Shown one piece after another: positions 11,337 through 21,870 of a DNA stretch of 64,000 nucleotides. Source of the DNA: Selaginella tamariscina (Eukaryota; Streptophyta; Lycopodiopsida; Selaginellales; Selaginellaceae); assembly GCA_003024785.1 (NCBI GenBank), contig PUQB01000273.1, forward strand, positions 728,927-792,926, given 5' to 3'. The number at the start of each line of letters is the position of its first letter. The first letter of the stretch is position 1. The notes under the pieces were generated by a model. It was not told the origin of the DNA, did not search any database, and was given only the letters and a program-made list of their open reading frames with translations. The position numbers and the translations under genes were made by a program.

Positions 11337-13000
11337 TGTTGTGGTTTTTTAAAGTTAATATTATTTGTTAAAATTTACCTTTCTTTTTCCATAAAGAATA
11401 AGTGGATATCATTTTGAAAACCTACTTCATATTTCACTTTTAAACTTTTGAAAAAAGAAAGTAAATATATAATAATATATTTATACTATTTATTCAATAT
11501 TAAGAATATATGTTATTAGAGAACACCATATGTAATGTGGAAAACTGAAATTAAAGGAAGAAAAAAATTGAAAAATTTTTTAAAAAGTTGCGGCCCATGA
11601 TTGTTCAACTACTGTGTGTTGGCAAATAGTAACTTCAATGTAAAGGTTTGACGAGAAATAAATAAATTATCTCTCATTACATGCTTATATACATAGTTTT
11701 TTTGTTATTTCATTTGTTCTTATAGTAAAGTTATGACCTCTCGTATTTCCATACTTTTCTATGTTATTAATTTATGTTCTTTAGCATCATATTTATTTGT
11801 GTGTGGGTAATCACCGTGTAAATAGTCACATGATTGAGTTCAATATATGGCATGTGTATGTATACACATCAAGTCATGCTTTGTGTATAATTTGTAGATT
11901 TTGTGTCCAGGTTATACGCACATGCACATGCATTTTAATCGCTAAAAGAACAAGAGTTTTGAATAAGCCTTACATATAATCATAAATGTTAAAATAAAAA
12001 TATGTTATATGTTTGATAATAAAAATGGAAAAAAGTTATTTCTTAATATTTCATTGTTAGAAAGCCACTTAGAATATAACATTAAAAAATATGATTAACA
12101 CTTACCCATTCCTAATTAGGGTTATGATTGTATACCAAAAGCTCGTCCTCCTCTTGCCACGTTTCTCATGCGTATGTATGTGTATATGCATAGTTAACCA
12201 TAATATATACTATATTATATATAATAAAATGGTTATTTACTAATAGAAAAGCTGGCTACACTTGGTGTAATGCATATTGCATCGGCCCATTCAATGCACT
12301 TTTCTATAAAATATTACATTGGTTATTAATATAATCATTATACTGTACAGAATTATTTTAATAGTTAAGTATTAAAATAAAATCACTAGAAGATATTAAT
12401 GTAAATTTTCCATTGTACACCTGTTATTGGATACTTTTACTAGAAACATAAACCTATCAAAAAAGTTAATATATAAATTACTTTATATAGTAAATAATCT
12501 TTTATTTAAAAAAAGTAACTATATTTTTTTATTTATGATAGTTGTTCTTATTATGTATGTCTGTGTATACACGTGTTATGTATATGTGTGTACTAATATA
12601 TGCAATGTGTATGAATTTAATTTGTTAACACTCTTTTTCTTCTTTCATACATACACACCATGCATGATCCATATTAATATGTATTGTCTCTCTTCTCTCA
12701 AACATACACACTATGCATGATCCATAATATGTATTGTCACTCTTCTCTCATACATACACACCATGCATGATTCTGTACTCTGTCTCTTTAATATTAATAT
12801 GTACTAATATGTATGTATGTCTATGTGTATAATACTATGTGTGTATATATGTATCGTTGCTGTGACGTGAAACTTTAACACTCTCATGGACACACATGTT
12901 AAACCCTGCATGATTTTTATTCTTGGGGTGTATGTGATACACCCACGCACACGCACACGCTGATAATATAATGAAAGAATATTCGTTTAGGGCGAATTTA
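11337..13000. other. AT-rich intergenic stretch
   Basis: Contains short repeats of CATACACACCATGCATGATCC near 12650-12770 and microsatellites. Short open frames here are AT-rich and show no motif. I see no gene. Confidence 0.5.
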
Positions 13001-13004
13001 TAAT

Positions 13005-13170
13005 TTATTCTTTTTTAGGGTTTAAGTATATTCTTAGAAGGAATATTCGATTAGGGTTAATATATATTCTATTCCTTTTAGGATTTAGGTATATTCTTAG
13101 GGTTTCAAGAAGGCAGCGGAGGCGGTGGCTGGAAATCTCCTTCTCTCTCTCACACACAGGTGAGATCTCT
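13005..13170 (+). promoter_or_regulatory. Telobox-containing, leader-like segment beside the large palindrome
   Basis: Three TTAGGGTT/TAGGGTTT motifs (about 13015, 13050 and 13100) are followed by AAGGCAGCGGAGGCGGTGGC and a GT at 13160 (CACACAG/GTGAGAT). This resembles the start of a plant 5' leader exon with a splice donor. It could serve the decayed gene whose first visible exon is at 15033, but no transcript evidence is available. Confidence 0.3.
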
Positions 13171-13199
13171 CTCTCTCTCTCACGCACACTTTTTGAGTT

Positions 13200-13300
13200 T
13201 ATTTATTTATTTTTATTCACATATATATTATATGTGTGTGTATCTTAATAATATAATTTAGATATCTATCTCTCGCACACACACACACACTCGTATACAT

Positions 13301-13354
<54 letters not shown>

Positions 13355-13544
13355 TTGTGTATCTGTATAATTATATTAATTTATTAATTTTATCTCTTGC
13401 ACACGCACGCACACTCCTGTATAATTCTATTTATTTATCTATTTCTCACACACACACACCACTCCTGTATATATATGTGTGTGTGTGTGTGTGTTTATCT
13501 GTATGATTTTATTTGTTTCACACACTCATACACACGATATACAT

Positions 13545-13583
<39 letters not shown>

Positions 13584-13866
13584 CACCTATGTACATATAT
13601 ACATACATATATTATGTGTACTAGTATTTGTATAATTTTATTCATTTATCTATCTCTCACACACACCCGCACACTCCTATATATACATATACATATACAT
13701 ATATATGTGTGTGTGTGTGTATCTGTATAATTTAATTTATTTAGCACACACATACGATATACATATACATATACATATGTGTGTGTATCAGTATAATTTT
13801 ATCTGATTTATCTATTTCTGGCACACACACGCACTCTCCTACACACACATATACATACATATATTA

Positions 13867-13917
<51 letters not shown>
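13200..13917 (+). repeat. Left terminal satellite of CA/TA/GT blocks
   Basis: Units of very roughly 100-200 bp consist of a CA run, a TA run and a GT run, followed by TCTGTATAATTTTATTTATT, ATCTATCTCTCACACACAC and GCACACTCCTGTATATA. Several units are visible. The long open frames across this block are translations of the microsatellites and are not genes. Confidence 0.75.
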
Positions 13918-13918
<1 letters not shown>

Positions 13919-14745
13919 TGGCGGGATTAATCCTGCCGCCATTTCAGGTAGGTTATTCAGTTAGCCTTATGAGCGGCGGGATTAATCCTGCCGCTCATGA
14001 GGCTAACTGAAATCCCACCGCCTACACATGCCTTGCGCGGAATCTGGCGGGATTAATCCCGTCGGATTCCGCACAGGGCATTGGCGTTCGGCGGGATTAA
14101 TCTCACTGCCTAGGGTCTGAGTGAAGGGCCTGGGCGGCGGGATTAATCCCGCCGTGTACGCATGCCTTGCGCAGAATCGGGCAGGATTTATCCCGCCACT
14201 AAAGGCCTATTTGAAGGGCCTAGGCGGCGGGATTAATCCTGCCCGATTTCGCGTAGGGCATTGGCGTCCGGTGGGATTAATCCCGCCGCTAAAGGCCTGC
14301 CTGAAGGCCTAGGCGACGGGATTAATCTCGCCCAATTCCGCGCATGGCATTGGCGTCCGTAGGATTAATCCCGACGCTAGGGCCGAGTGAAGGGCCTAGG
14401 CGGCGGGATTAATCCCGAGCCTTCAATGCCTGTTGGAGGGATGAATCCCGCCACCCTTCCCTTTTTTCTCCATTGGTGAGTCGGACCAATCCCAAATGTT
14501 TCTTCTGAGACGTAGAAGGTTTACAACATACCAATGGAGGGACTGGGAAGGGTGGCGAGATTCATTTCACCATCCCTTACATGGTGGGCGAGATTAATCC
14601 CGCCGCCTTTCTGGAGCCACTGAAGGGGTGTGCCAAATAAATCCTGCCAAGTTCTCTTGAGACCGAGAAGGGTGGAGATTAATCCGCACTCCCGTTCAGG
14701 CCTTCAGAAAGGTGGCGAGATTAATCCGCCGCACCTTCCATGTGA
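13918..14745 (+). repeat. Left array of the 18-bp palindrome GGCGGGATTAATCCCGCC
   Basis: About 15 copies and variants occur at roughly 35-60-bp spacing, for example at 13921, 13975, 14045, 14091, 14135, 14225, 14270, 14401 and 14586. The constant core is GGGATTAATC with GC-rich flanks, set in GC-rich linkers such as GAAGGGCCTAGGCGG. Most copies are near-perfect palindromes able to form small hairpins or bind a dimeric protein. The array is much richer in GC than the rest of the element. Confidence 0.85.
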
Positions 14746-14844
14746 ATATATATGTGTATTAGTATATATAAGTTGCATATCTCATTTTATTTACTTTTAT
14801 CATCTTATCATAATATTTCGAGTAAAAGCTAGGAATCTATGTAA

Positions 14845-14931
14845 AACTGTCCAGAGCTCACATTTGTGGTGGTTCTAAAACGAAATGTTATCTTTCTTTT
14901 GCACTAGCACAAATGTGAGCTTTGGACAGTT
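14845..14931 (+). repeat. Hairpin conserved in both arms (left copy)
   Basis: AACTGTCCAGAGCTCACATT at 14845 pairs with AATGTGAGCTTTGGACAGTT ending at 14931. The stem is about 24 bp with a loop of about 39 bases. The right arm keeps the same stem at 30853-30942. Confidence 0.75.
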
Positions 14932-15032
14932 AATTCCGTCACTTCTCTCTGTGTATTATTTTTGTATATTCGGGTTTATACAAGTGTGTGTGCGTTTTTA
15001 TATGATTTGTATTCATAGTGTATTATTTTGCA

Positions 15033-18000
15033 GAAGGACGATTTAATTAAACAAGGAGATCGAGTCATTAGTATGGAGTCGTCGTCAAATTCTGGGTAAA
15101 ATTAAAATAAAATCTGTTATACTCGGATATGTGCTTGAACTAATCATTTTTGTATTCAGATGTGGAATTGAGGTGACATTAAAGACGAGAGCAGGAGAAG
15201 AGATGGGCAGGGGGATTCTGGAATCAACTTGGCCATATTTCAAACTAAATGGGAAGCGCATTGGAACAACCATGGTTGCTGTCAAACTAACCTCTGTCAC
15301 ATCGCATGGACAAGCAAAACAATGGAAAGTGGGTGTGCTAGTCAAGCATCCGAAAGCATGCTGAACCCAGATTGAACGATGCTCGACACATATGCCTTGT
15401 TCCATCCAATGTCACGTTCTCGGATCCAGAGGTGCCAGTTACAACATTAATTTCGGGTGGTTTGTCGACTTGTGGATAATGACGTTCACGTGTTCACTAA
15501 TGATGTTGACCTTGGAGTTCTTCTTCAACTCAACGAAAGCCCATCTATGGAGGGGATCCATCTGGATGTCTACTTCGAAGATCTTCAGACTCATCGAGTA
15601 GGTGTATTGTCAGGAGATATTGCTTCACAATACAGAAAATCACAAGTGGAGCAATCGTCCCTCTTCACATTGAAGAAGAACACAGCGACATCATAAGGAG
15701 ATTGAGAGGGTGGCTTGGTCTCAGGTTCTTTACAGATCACGTTCAATTTGCTTAGAAAATTTCGGGAGCTGGAAGAGTGTGCCGAGAACATTAGAACAGC
15801 ATCAATCGGGGATCACACATGTTGATTCGGATCGTAAAGAAAATCTTATCGTTTTGTCAGCTGCACCTGTGGCATCCCATGCTGCAATAAGCCACAAGGA
15901 AATGATGTTGGATGATAGGATTTACGAGTGTAGGGTTAAGTATTGCAGCGTCAACCCAAACTTCAATTACAGGCCACTCAACCAGGAACGTGTAGCTGAG
16001 CTCATGGAGAAGATGAAGGACGACAATTCTTACACCGTTCCACATAATGCTGTTTTGTGCCATACTACGAGAGAAACAAAGGCGCTGACAAAGTGTGGAT
16101 CACAACACCGGAACAAATGAGGAAGGTTCAGACGGAGAATAAAAATCATTAAGTACTACATCATTAGTGGCCAGCACACAATAACGGCAGCCCAACGACT
16201 TCTCGACGAACACAACAAAGGAACGATGGCAACAAAACTTTCCGAGCATACCCGTGAGAAGCTGACAAAAAGATCGGCGTTTTTAGCGAAGCCGAATCTC
16301 ACAATCGAGCAGTACCATAAGTTATCGGCGGAATGGGACGCTGCACAAACCACTACAACAGCAAAATATGGGAGAAGTTCAAACACACGCGAGCCGTGTG
16401 GGAATCTCTTCAGCGACCACAAAGAGCTACCGCAGGGAATACACAATCTGCGGACTACCGGGTAAGCAAATTGTTTGGGCGGGATTTATCTCGCCGGTAT
16501 ATTAATCTGTCTTTTTTCTCAGAGAGTTGAAGAAATTGTAGCAGTTGATTTTGCCCAGGTGGGCGGGAAGGAAACATCCTTTTTGATGATGTTGATTTCT
16601 TGTCCCGAGGATAGGATCTTTGCCAAATGGTTGGGGATTATGGAATCCTTTCAAAAGGAACACTGAAGAAGAAGCAGACAAGTGAAGGGAGCCCTCAAGA
16701 AGTCTGCAAAGAAACCCAGTAAGACGCCGAAGGCTAAGTCTGTTCAATCTATAAAGGATGTAGACAACGATTTCAAGCTCACATGGTTGAAGCCTTTAAA
16801 TGGAACAACGATGGAGGAGATGGAAGTCTTGGCTGATTTGGTGATTGATGGCAAATTACAGATTAATAACAGCAGCCCCACCTCTCCTTTTCATCTCAAG
16901 GCAATGGAGTTGAAGACGGTCAGGCACTTCAAGGAGTGGTTGGGAATACACTGCCACAAACTGGGTTGGACCTCGGCTTCAACATACGAAGAGGTCAGCA
17001 AATATTTGCATGTGACAAACGATGATATGCTTGTCGAATGGGTGAATCAATCGGAAGATCTGGGCAAGAATCTATTGCACGCCAACGCCAAAAGGAGAAC
17101 ATTGCGATGACGCCTTCTCTTATGGCAGTCCTTCAGCAGCGGAGAACCGAGTTGAACCTTATAAAGGAGGATGCTACGAATCACGACAAGCCCTACAGAT
17201 GTTTGTTGTTAGATTCGGAGACTTTATGGGGTACCATCACTGCTTGTAGGAAACCGTTTCAATTGTTCGTGATGGATCGGCGGGTGTCAAAAAATCCTTC
17301 GACAGACAGGACACTAGAGGATTTGGTGGAGAAACTTAGCCGTGCAAGCATGTACAAAGAAGGTATTTATTATTGAATTCATACTTGCACTCTTGACTGA
17401 TATCTACGTTTTCAGGTATTTATTTCTTGATTCTTGCTCATGTCACCGATACCTTTGCCTTCGCCTTTGCCAAGAGGAATAAACATCGTTGGACAGGATT
17501 TTATATGAATGATGCTGATCCGAAGTGCATTGATTCGGTTGTTCACTTGGTTGTTAGGAATGCGCCAAACAATTTCAAACTTCCAAATGACTGGCCAGGC
17601 ATCTGTTTGCACTCCAACGGCCCTGAACCTCCATCCGATACACCGATAGGTGAGAGTGACGTATTCGGCAATGTACGTTATCCAAACATACAAGTCAAGC
17701 GGCACGGAGCATCGTCAACTTGATCAGGGGTCCTCACAGTGATGCGTGGGTTTTTGACTACTGCACTAGGGGGTCCGTCTTGAAGGAGTGTTACCTTCGG
17801 ATACATGTGTGTTTGCCGTTGAAAAGGATAAGACCATGGTTGAGGACCTGAACAAGTGGATAGAGGTTCTCAACTGTACCCAACAAACCCATAAAGGAGT
17901 ATTTGAGAAAGTTCCCTCCGATAAGTGCGATAGCTCTGAAACGAATCTGGTTCAATGTCGGAGTCTGAGGACGAACTTCAATCAGATATTAGACCGGAAG

Positions 18001-18173
18001 TTATCTCGAGGAGTACAGAACATTCACACACTCCATTACCCATGGAAACATCAATAGAAGATGAAGATCTTGAACCATCTCACAAGCGGCTTAGACCTTC
18101 TTCGCCTCACTCAGAAGGTAATAGCGAAGAAGAATTGTTAATGAGTTTTAGAGTGACGAATAGTTGTAAATGA
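15033..18173 (+). pseudogene. ParB-like protein with possible methyltransferase-like C-terminal half (left-arm copy, decayed)
   Basis: Coding-like exons run across the segment with frame breaks. First visible pieces: 15033-15098 (GDRVISMESSSNS) and 15160-15360 (GIEVTLKTRAGEEMGRGILE). Around 15457-15650 lies VFTNDVDLGVLLQLNESP. A ParB-like part follows: RPLNQERVAELMEKMKDD (about 15970) and YIISGQHTITAAQRLLDEHN (about 16155). This recalls the ParB/sulfiredoxin fold, which has an R..N...V.EL helix and a later GxHR-type motif. An intron (about 16462-16520) contains one copy of the 18-bp palindrome. Later exons give LTWLKPLNGTTMEEMEVLAD (16770), LMAVLQQRRTELNLI (17119), HVTDTFAFAFAKRN (17440) and WVFDYCTRGSVLKE, then CVFAVEKDKTMVEDLNKWI (17750-17865). 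The last part resembles the Gly-rich SAM site and acidic strand of a DNA methyltransferase. It ends in a Ser/Glu-rich tail. The ParB call is moderate and the methyltransferase call is weak. Confidence 0.45.
16478..16495 (+). repeat. Isolated 18-bp palindrome copy inside an intron of the ParB-like gene
   Basis: GGCGGGATTTATCTCGCC differs slightly from the array consensus. The matching intron in the right arm keeps a related copy near 29670-29690 (GGCGAGATAAATCTTGC). It lies well outside the terminal arrays. Confidence 0.7.
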
Positions 18174-18299
18174 GTGTAACATAAGGCATTTTTGTATATT
18201 TCGTTTATATTTGTACAGAAAATAAATTCTCAAGGATTAATGAAGCTTTTAGTTCAAACATGGGTCACACATTAAAAGGTACCTTGATAATTTTAAGCT

Positions 18300-19482
18300 A
18301 TCATTTTGCAGATGTAATGAAACATTGAGAACATGGATTTTCAGCATTGCCATGAGGTAAGAGAGGGGTTTGGCGACAATTTCTTGTGCCACATGTCAGA
18401 ATGACAGAGTTCATGCAGGAAATGGATAATAATGCAGCTCAAAACATCGTTACCATGGGGGCCACTTCAGTTTTTTCATCATCATTTTTATTGGCTTCAG
18501 TTCCGAAATCAATTTCTTCAGCGCATGCAATATCTGAATCTTGTAAGGATGATGTACAATTAAATGATGAAGGGATAGGCAACGAGATAGTGCAACGGAT
18601 AAATGTGAAAGGGAGCAAACAAGTGATTTGCAAAGTATTCAAGAGGCAACGCTATCCATGTTACTCATGGCCATATTGTGTTGTTGGATGTCAATGGTGT
18701 TCTGCTTCATCGACAAAGGCCCGAGGATAGGAAAAAAGAAATCAAACAAGGAGATTTCATTCCTTGTCATGGTAAATTTCGATATGATATTATTTTTCGT
18801 CCAGGGTTGGATCGTCTCTTTCAAAAGCTTAAGGAGATGGGTGCGCTTGTGGGGATTTGGTCATGCATGCAGATTCATAACTTAACACCGCTGTTGAATT
18901 TACTTAAGAAACATTGTAGTGTTGCAGAAGAGGTAATTCGTAAAAAATTGGATTTTTAACTAACGAATATGTTATAAACCTCTCAAATTTTACAATATAA
19001 AAAAAGAAAGCAAGCCATACTTCTTGAAGAATGAAAGAATAATTGGGACTCATGGGGAGATGAATCGCTTAAGGATAATGAAGAACGCACAGATATTAGT
19101 GGTAGACAACTCTCCTCAGAAGGCTATGCTCAACTAAAACATTGCTTGTATTCATCCAATCACTTTCGACCCATATTCTGATACCGATATCATAGATGAG
19201 CTAATAAACTACTTGGATACATGCTTTAGAAAGAAGAATCTCGAAAACTTTTGTGAGCAATATCCACCGTATCAAACATTTCCTAAAGCTTTTCTTTCTC
19301 GTGATTTTGAATTTTATAAAATGAAGGATATCAACCGAGTGCTTTATAATATTATTCTTAAGGAACGTCAGTTTTTAGATGAGCCTTTATGTAGACCTTC
19401 TCTTATCACATCTTATGTATTAACAAGGATGGCAACTCCCAATTGCATTCGTGAGAGTGTTAGGTGGTGGCAACAACATTAA
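18300..19482 (+). pseudogene. FCP1/NIF-like (HAD) phosphatase, left-arm copy, decayed
   Basis: The core at 18660-18960 reads HIVLLDVNGVLLHRQRPE, then KFRYDIIFRPGLDRLFQK and MGALVGIWSCMQIHNLTPLL. This is the layout of an FCP1-type domain: first strand with catalytic Asp, RPGLDxL, then a W(S/T) motif. A second exon at about 19065-19482 gives AQILVVDNSPQKAMLN and NIACIHPITFDPYSDTDIID, matching the late D(N/D)SP motif of the family. The usual DxDxT signature is DVNGV, so the second Asp is Asn and the Thr is Val. Plant relatives with a changed motif exist, and activity is uncertain. A stop (TAA) after KAMLN replaces the CAA seen in the right-arm copy, and upstream exons are frameshifted. The gene follows the ParB-like gene in the same direction. 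Confidence 0.65.
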
Positions 19483-19891
19483 GATATTGACCAAAATGAT
19501 TCAATTAATCCGAAGAGTGATGGTTTAAATAAAATGAGAAGATTTCTCTGTATGATAAGAAAAAAGTATTTATAAAAAAATTAACATGTTGATAAGAAAA
19601 TGATTTCATTTGTAATTATGTTTGATAGTATTTCTTAATTATTGTAAACTATTTTTAGAATAATATGAATATTCTAAGATATTTTTAGGAATATTCCTTA
19701 CTAAGTAAGGTTATTGAAGGATTAATTAATTAATTAATTAATATTTAAGGCTTAATTACATATTAATTAAATGATTAATTAATAATTAAAACTTAAGTAT
19801 TAATTAGTAATTTATTTTATATTCCCAATTTCACGTATCATGCCCACTTTAGTTACAACGTGCATATGGCTTATTTGCCTTATTAGTTAAA
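19483..19891. other. AT-rich inner end of the left arm
   Basis: Low-complexity AATT-rich DNA mirrored at 26396-26760. It ends with CATGCCCACTTTAGTTACAA, a short motif that recurs in the loop. Confidence 0.6.
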
Positions 19892-20140
19892 TTGATAATT
19901 TCTATATATAACCTTCATCTAGGTGCTGATTGCAAATTGAATTTTGGTCTCCATGAGCTATTCTCAGTAGCAACACCATCAAATTCACATTATCTTTTAG
20001 AACATACCCATTTTTCATCTCTAAAACAAGAACCTGGAGTATTAAACTCCATGGATGTCCTTGCAACCACTTCTACTAATGTATATGATGCTTGTGTGAC
20101 TAATATGGTACGTGCTTGGAGAAGTTTGCAAAGATGGTAG
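19892..20140 (+). pseudogene. Unrecognised coding-like fragment in the loop
   Basis: An open frame includes LGADCKLNFGLHELFSVATP and VLATTSTNVYDACVTNMVRA. It is more balanced in base use than its AT-rich surroundings. There is no recognisable domain, no clear start and no partner exon. It sits between inverted copies of the TTAGTTACAACGTGCAT motif (19850 and 20514), so it may be a captured gene piece. Confidence 0.25.
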
Positions 20141-20513
20141 CATTTTTGGATGAAAATGGTATAGCACTAGTTTATAGTCCCCAAAGCTAGCATCAACGAC
20201 CCAATCATGCATTAGTTGTTCTTAGAAATGGCCTCTGAAATGGAATACTCTTTAAACATCATTATGCTAAAACAATGGCCATCATATAGCTCTAATGAAC
20301 CACAATTGACTTCTGAAGATAACTAGCTCCAGTGTTTGCTCTCTAGAAGATTTAGTTACACTTTAGTTACAACGTGCATCCTTCCTAGTATATAGATATA
20401 GTCTTAAGGGTACACCACCCTTGATAGTATATTGGCACCCGTGAGGGGTTATTTTGTATTCCAACCACTACTATAGTAATTGACTTTTTATAATCTTGCT
20501 ACTAGTCAAAAGA

Positions 20514-21870
20514 TGCACATTGTAACTAAAATGGGCATGCTATTGAAAATGGGAATATAAAATAATTATTAATTAATAGTTAAGTTCTAATTCTTAATTA
20601 ATTATTTAATAAATATATATTTAAATCTTTCTTTAAACAATTCTAAATAATATTTCTTTAATATTAAAAATATTAATTAATATTTAAAATTGCTAATATT
20701 ATTAAGAAATGGGATTATAGACATGCCCATTTTAGTTACAATGTGCATAAAGGCAAGCGAACACCTCCCTTCTAGCTCAAACTCTTGCACTCCCCAAATA
20801 TCCCTAGGTTCTAGAGGCACAAATCCACGTTTGCGTAGAGGCCAACCATCGTGTATCCCATACACCTTTGAGTGGGTCACTTGACTCTGGATCGAATCCC
20901 CAAAGTCAGACATTGGCAGCAACATCTTGGCAATCACCGAAGATGCCTACACTCAAAGCACCCCACACTTGGCATGGGAAGTCCTCGATGACCAAATATT
21001 TGGGGTGTTGGACATGCACTCTTATGCAATATCAATTACTTCAACCTTCATCTTTGGAGAGCAGCCATATCAATTCCATGATTCAAAGGATGTTTGTGGA
21101 CATTGATGTGCACATTTGCTCTTTGAAAGTTACTATTAAAGGTTAGAAAGATCATGTAGGAAATGCATTCATAAGATAACGTACCATGGGGAAACAAGAG
21201 GTAAATAGTCTATAGGAACACTTCTAAATAAGTTCATAAGAAATCCTTAGTAGTAGAAAAATTTTCAAGAGAAGAAATCATGTAAGGAAGTGTTAAAAGT
21301 AAGAAGTTAGGAGCATAGGCGAGAAGGTCTGTATGTAGCTTGAAAAGAAGGCTACATAGGAAGAAAATCATTATCGAGAGACTATGTACACATGCATATA
21401 TAAAAAGAATACATAAACATTTAAGATAATTGTTGTATAAAATTTAAAAACCATTAGATAAAATTTAAAAAGAGAAAAAAAAGGGAATGGAAGACTTGGA
21501 AGAAAAGGATGACATAGCAAAAGAGGAAAGTAGTTAAGAAGATAAGAAGGTAAGTAGAGCAAGGGAGAGGGAGTCTCCATGCTTGTTTTCTTGTGTTCAT
21601 GCTAGGAATTAAGGTGCATATTATAAGATTTTTTAATCCATTCTTGCCCTTGACTTTGGAAACTAGTCATTGTGACACCATAAAAAAGTGATTTAATATA
21701 TTATACAGTATACAAATGAAAAATGTTTAATATTTCTAAATTACAATGTGAAGGAACAAAGGTTTGTCAACAAACCTCAAGTGATATCACATTTTAAAGT
21801 TTTAAAATTCAACCCTTATGCGTGTTGTAACTAAAATAGGCATGTCTGTAGTCCCATTTCTTAATAATTA
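20514..21870. mobile_element. Small nested inverted-repeat elements sharing a TTGTAACTAAAATGGGCATG end
   Basis: The 20-base motif TTGTAACTAAAATGGGCATG or its complement appears at about 19845, 20355, 20518, 20728, 21825 and 26400. The pair at 20695-20752 and 21822-21880 extends to about 60 bp of inverted match (AAGAAATGGGATTATAGACATGCCC on the left, its complement on the right) and encloses 1.07 kb. Inside, 20882-21107 has an open frame with LAITEDAYTQSTPHLAWEVL and QIFGVLDMHSYAISITSTFI, which I cannot identify. This looks like a family of short-TIR elements or fragments that moved within the loop. Confidence 0.5.

Noticed and set aside
13397..13730. Open frames rich in His, Thr and Tyr
   Set aside because: They are translations of CA, TA and GT microsatellites and have no independent coding signal.
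13918..14745. A CRISPR-like array of palindromic repeats
   Set aside because: Spacing is irregular, linkers are related to each other and no cas gene is present; the context is eukaryotic.
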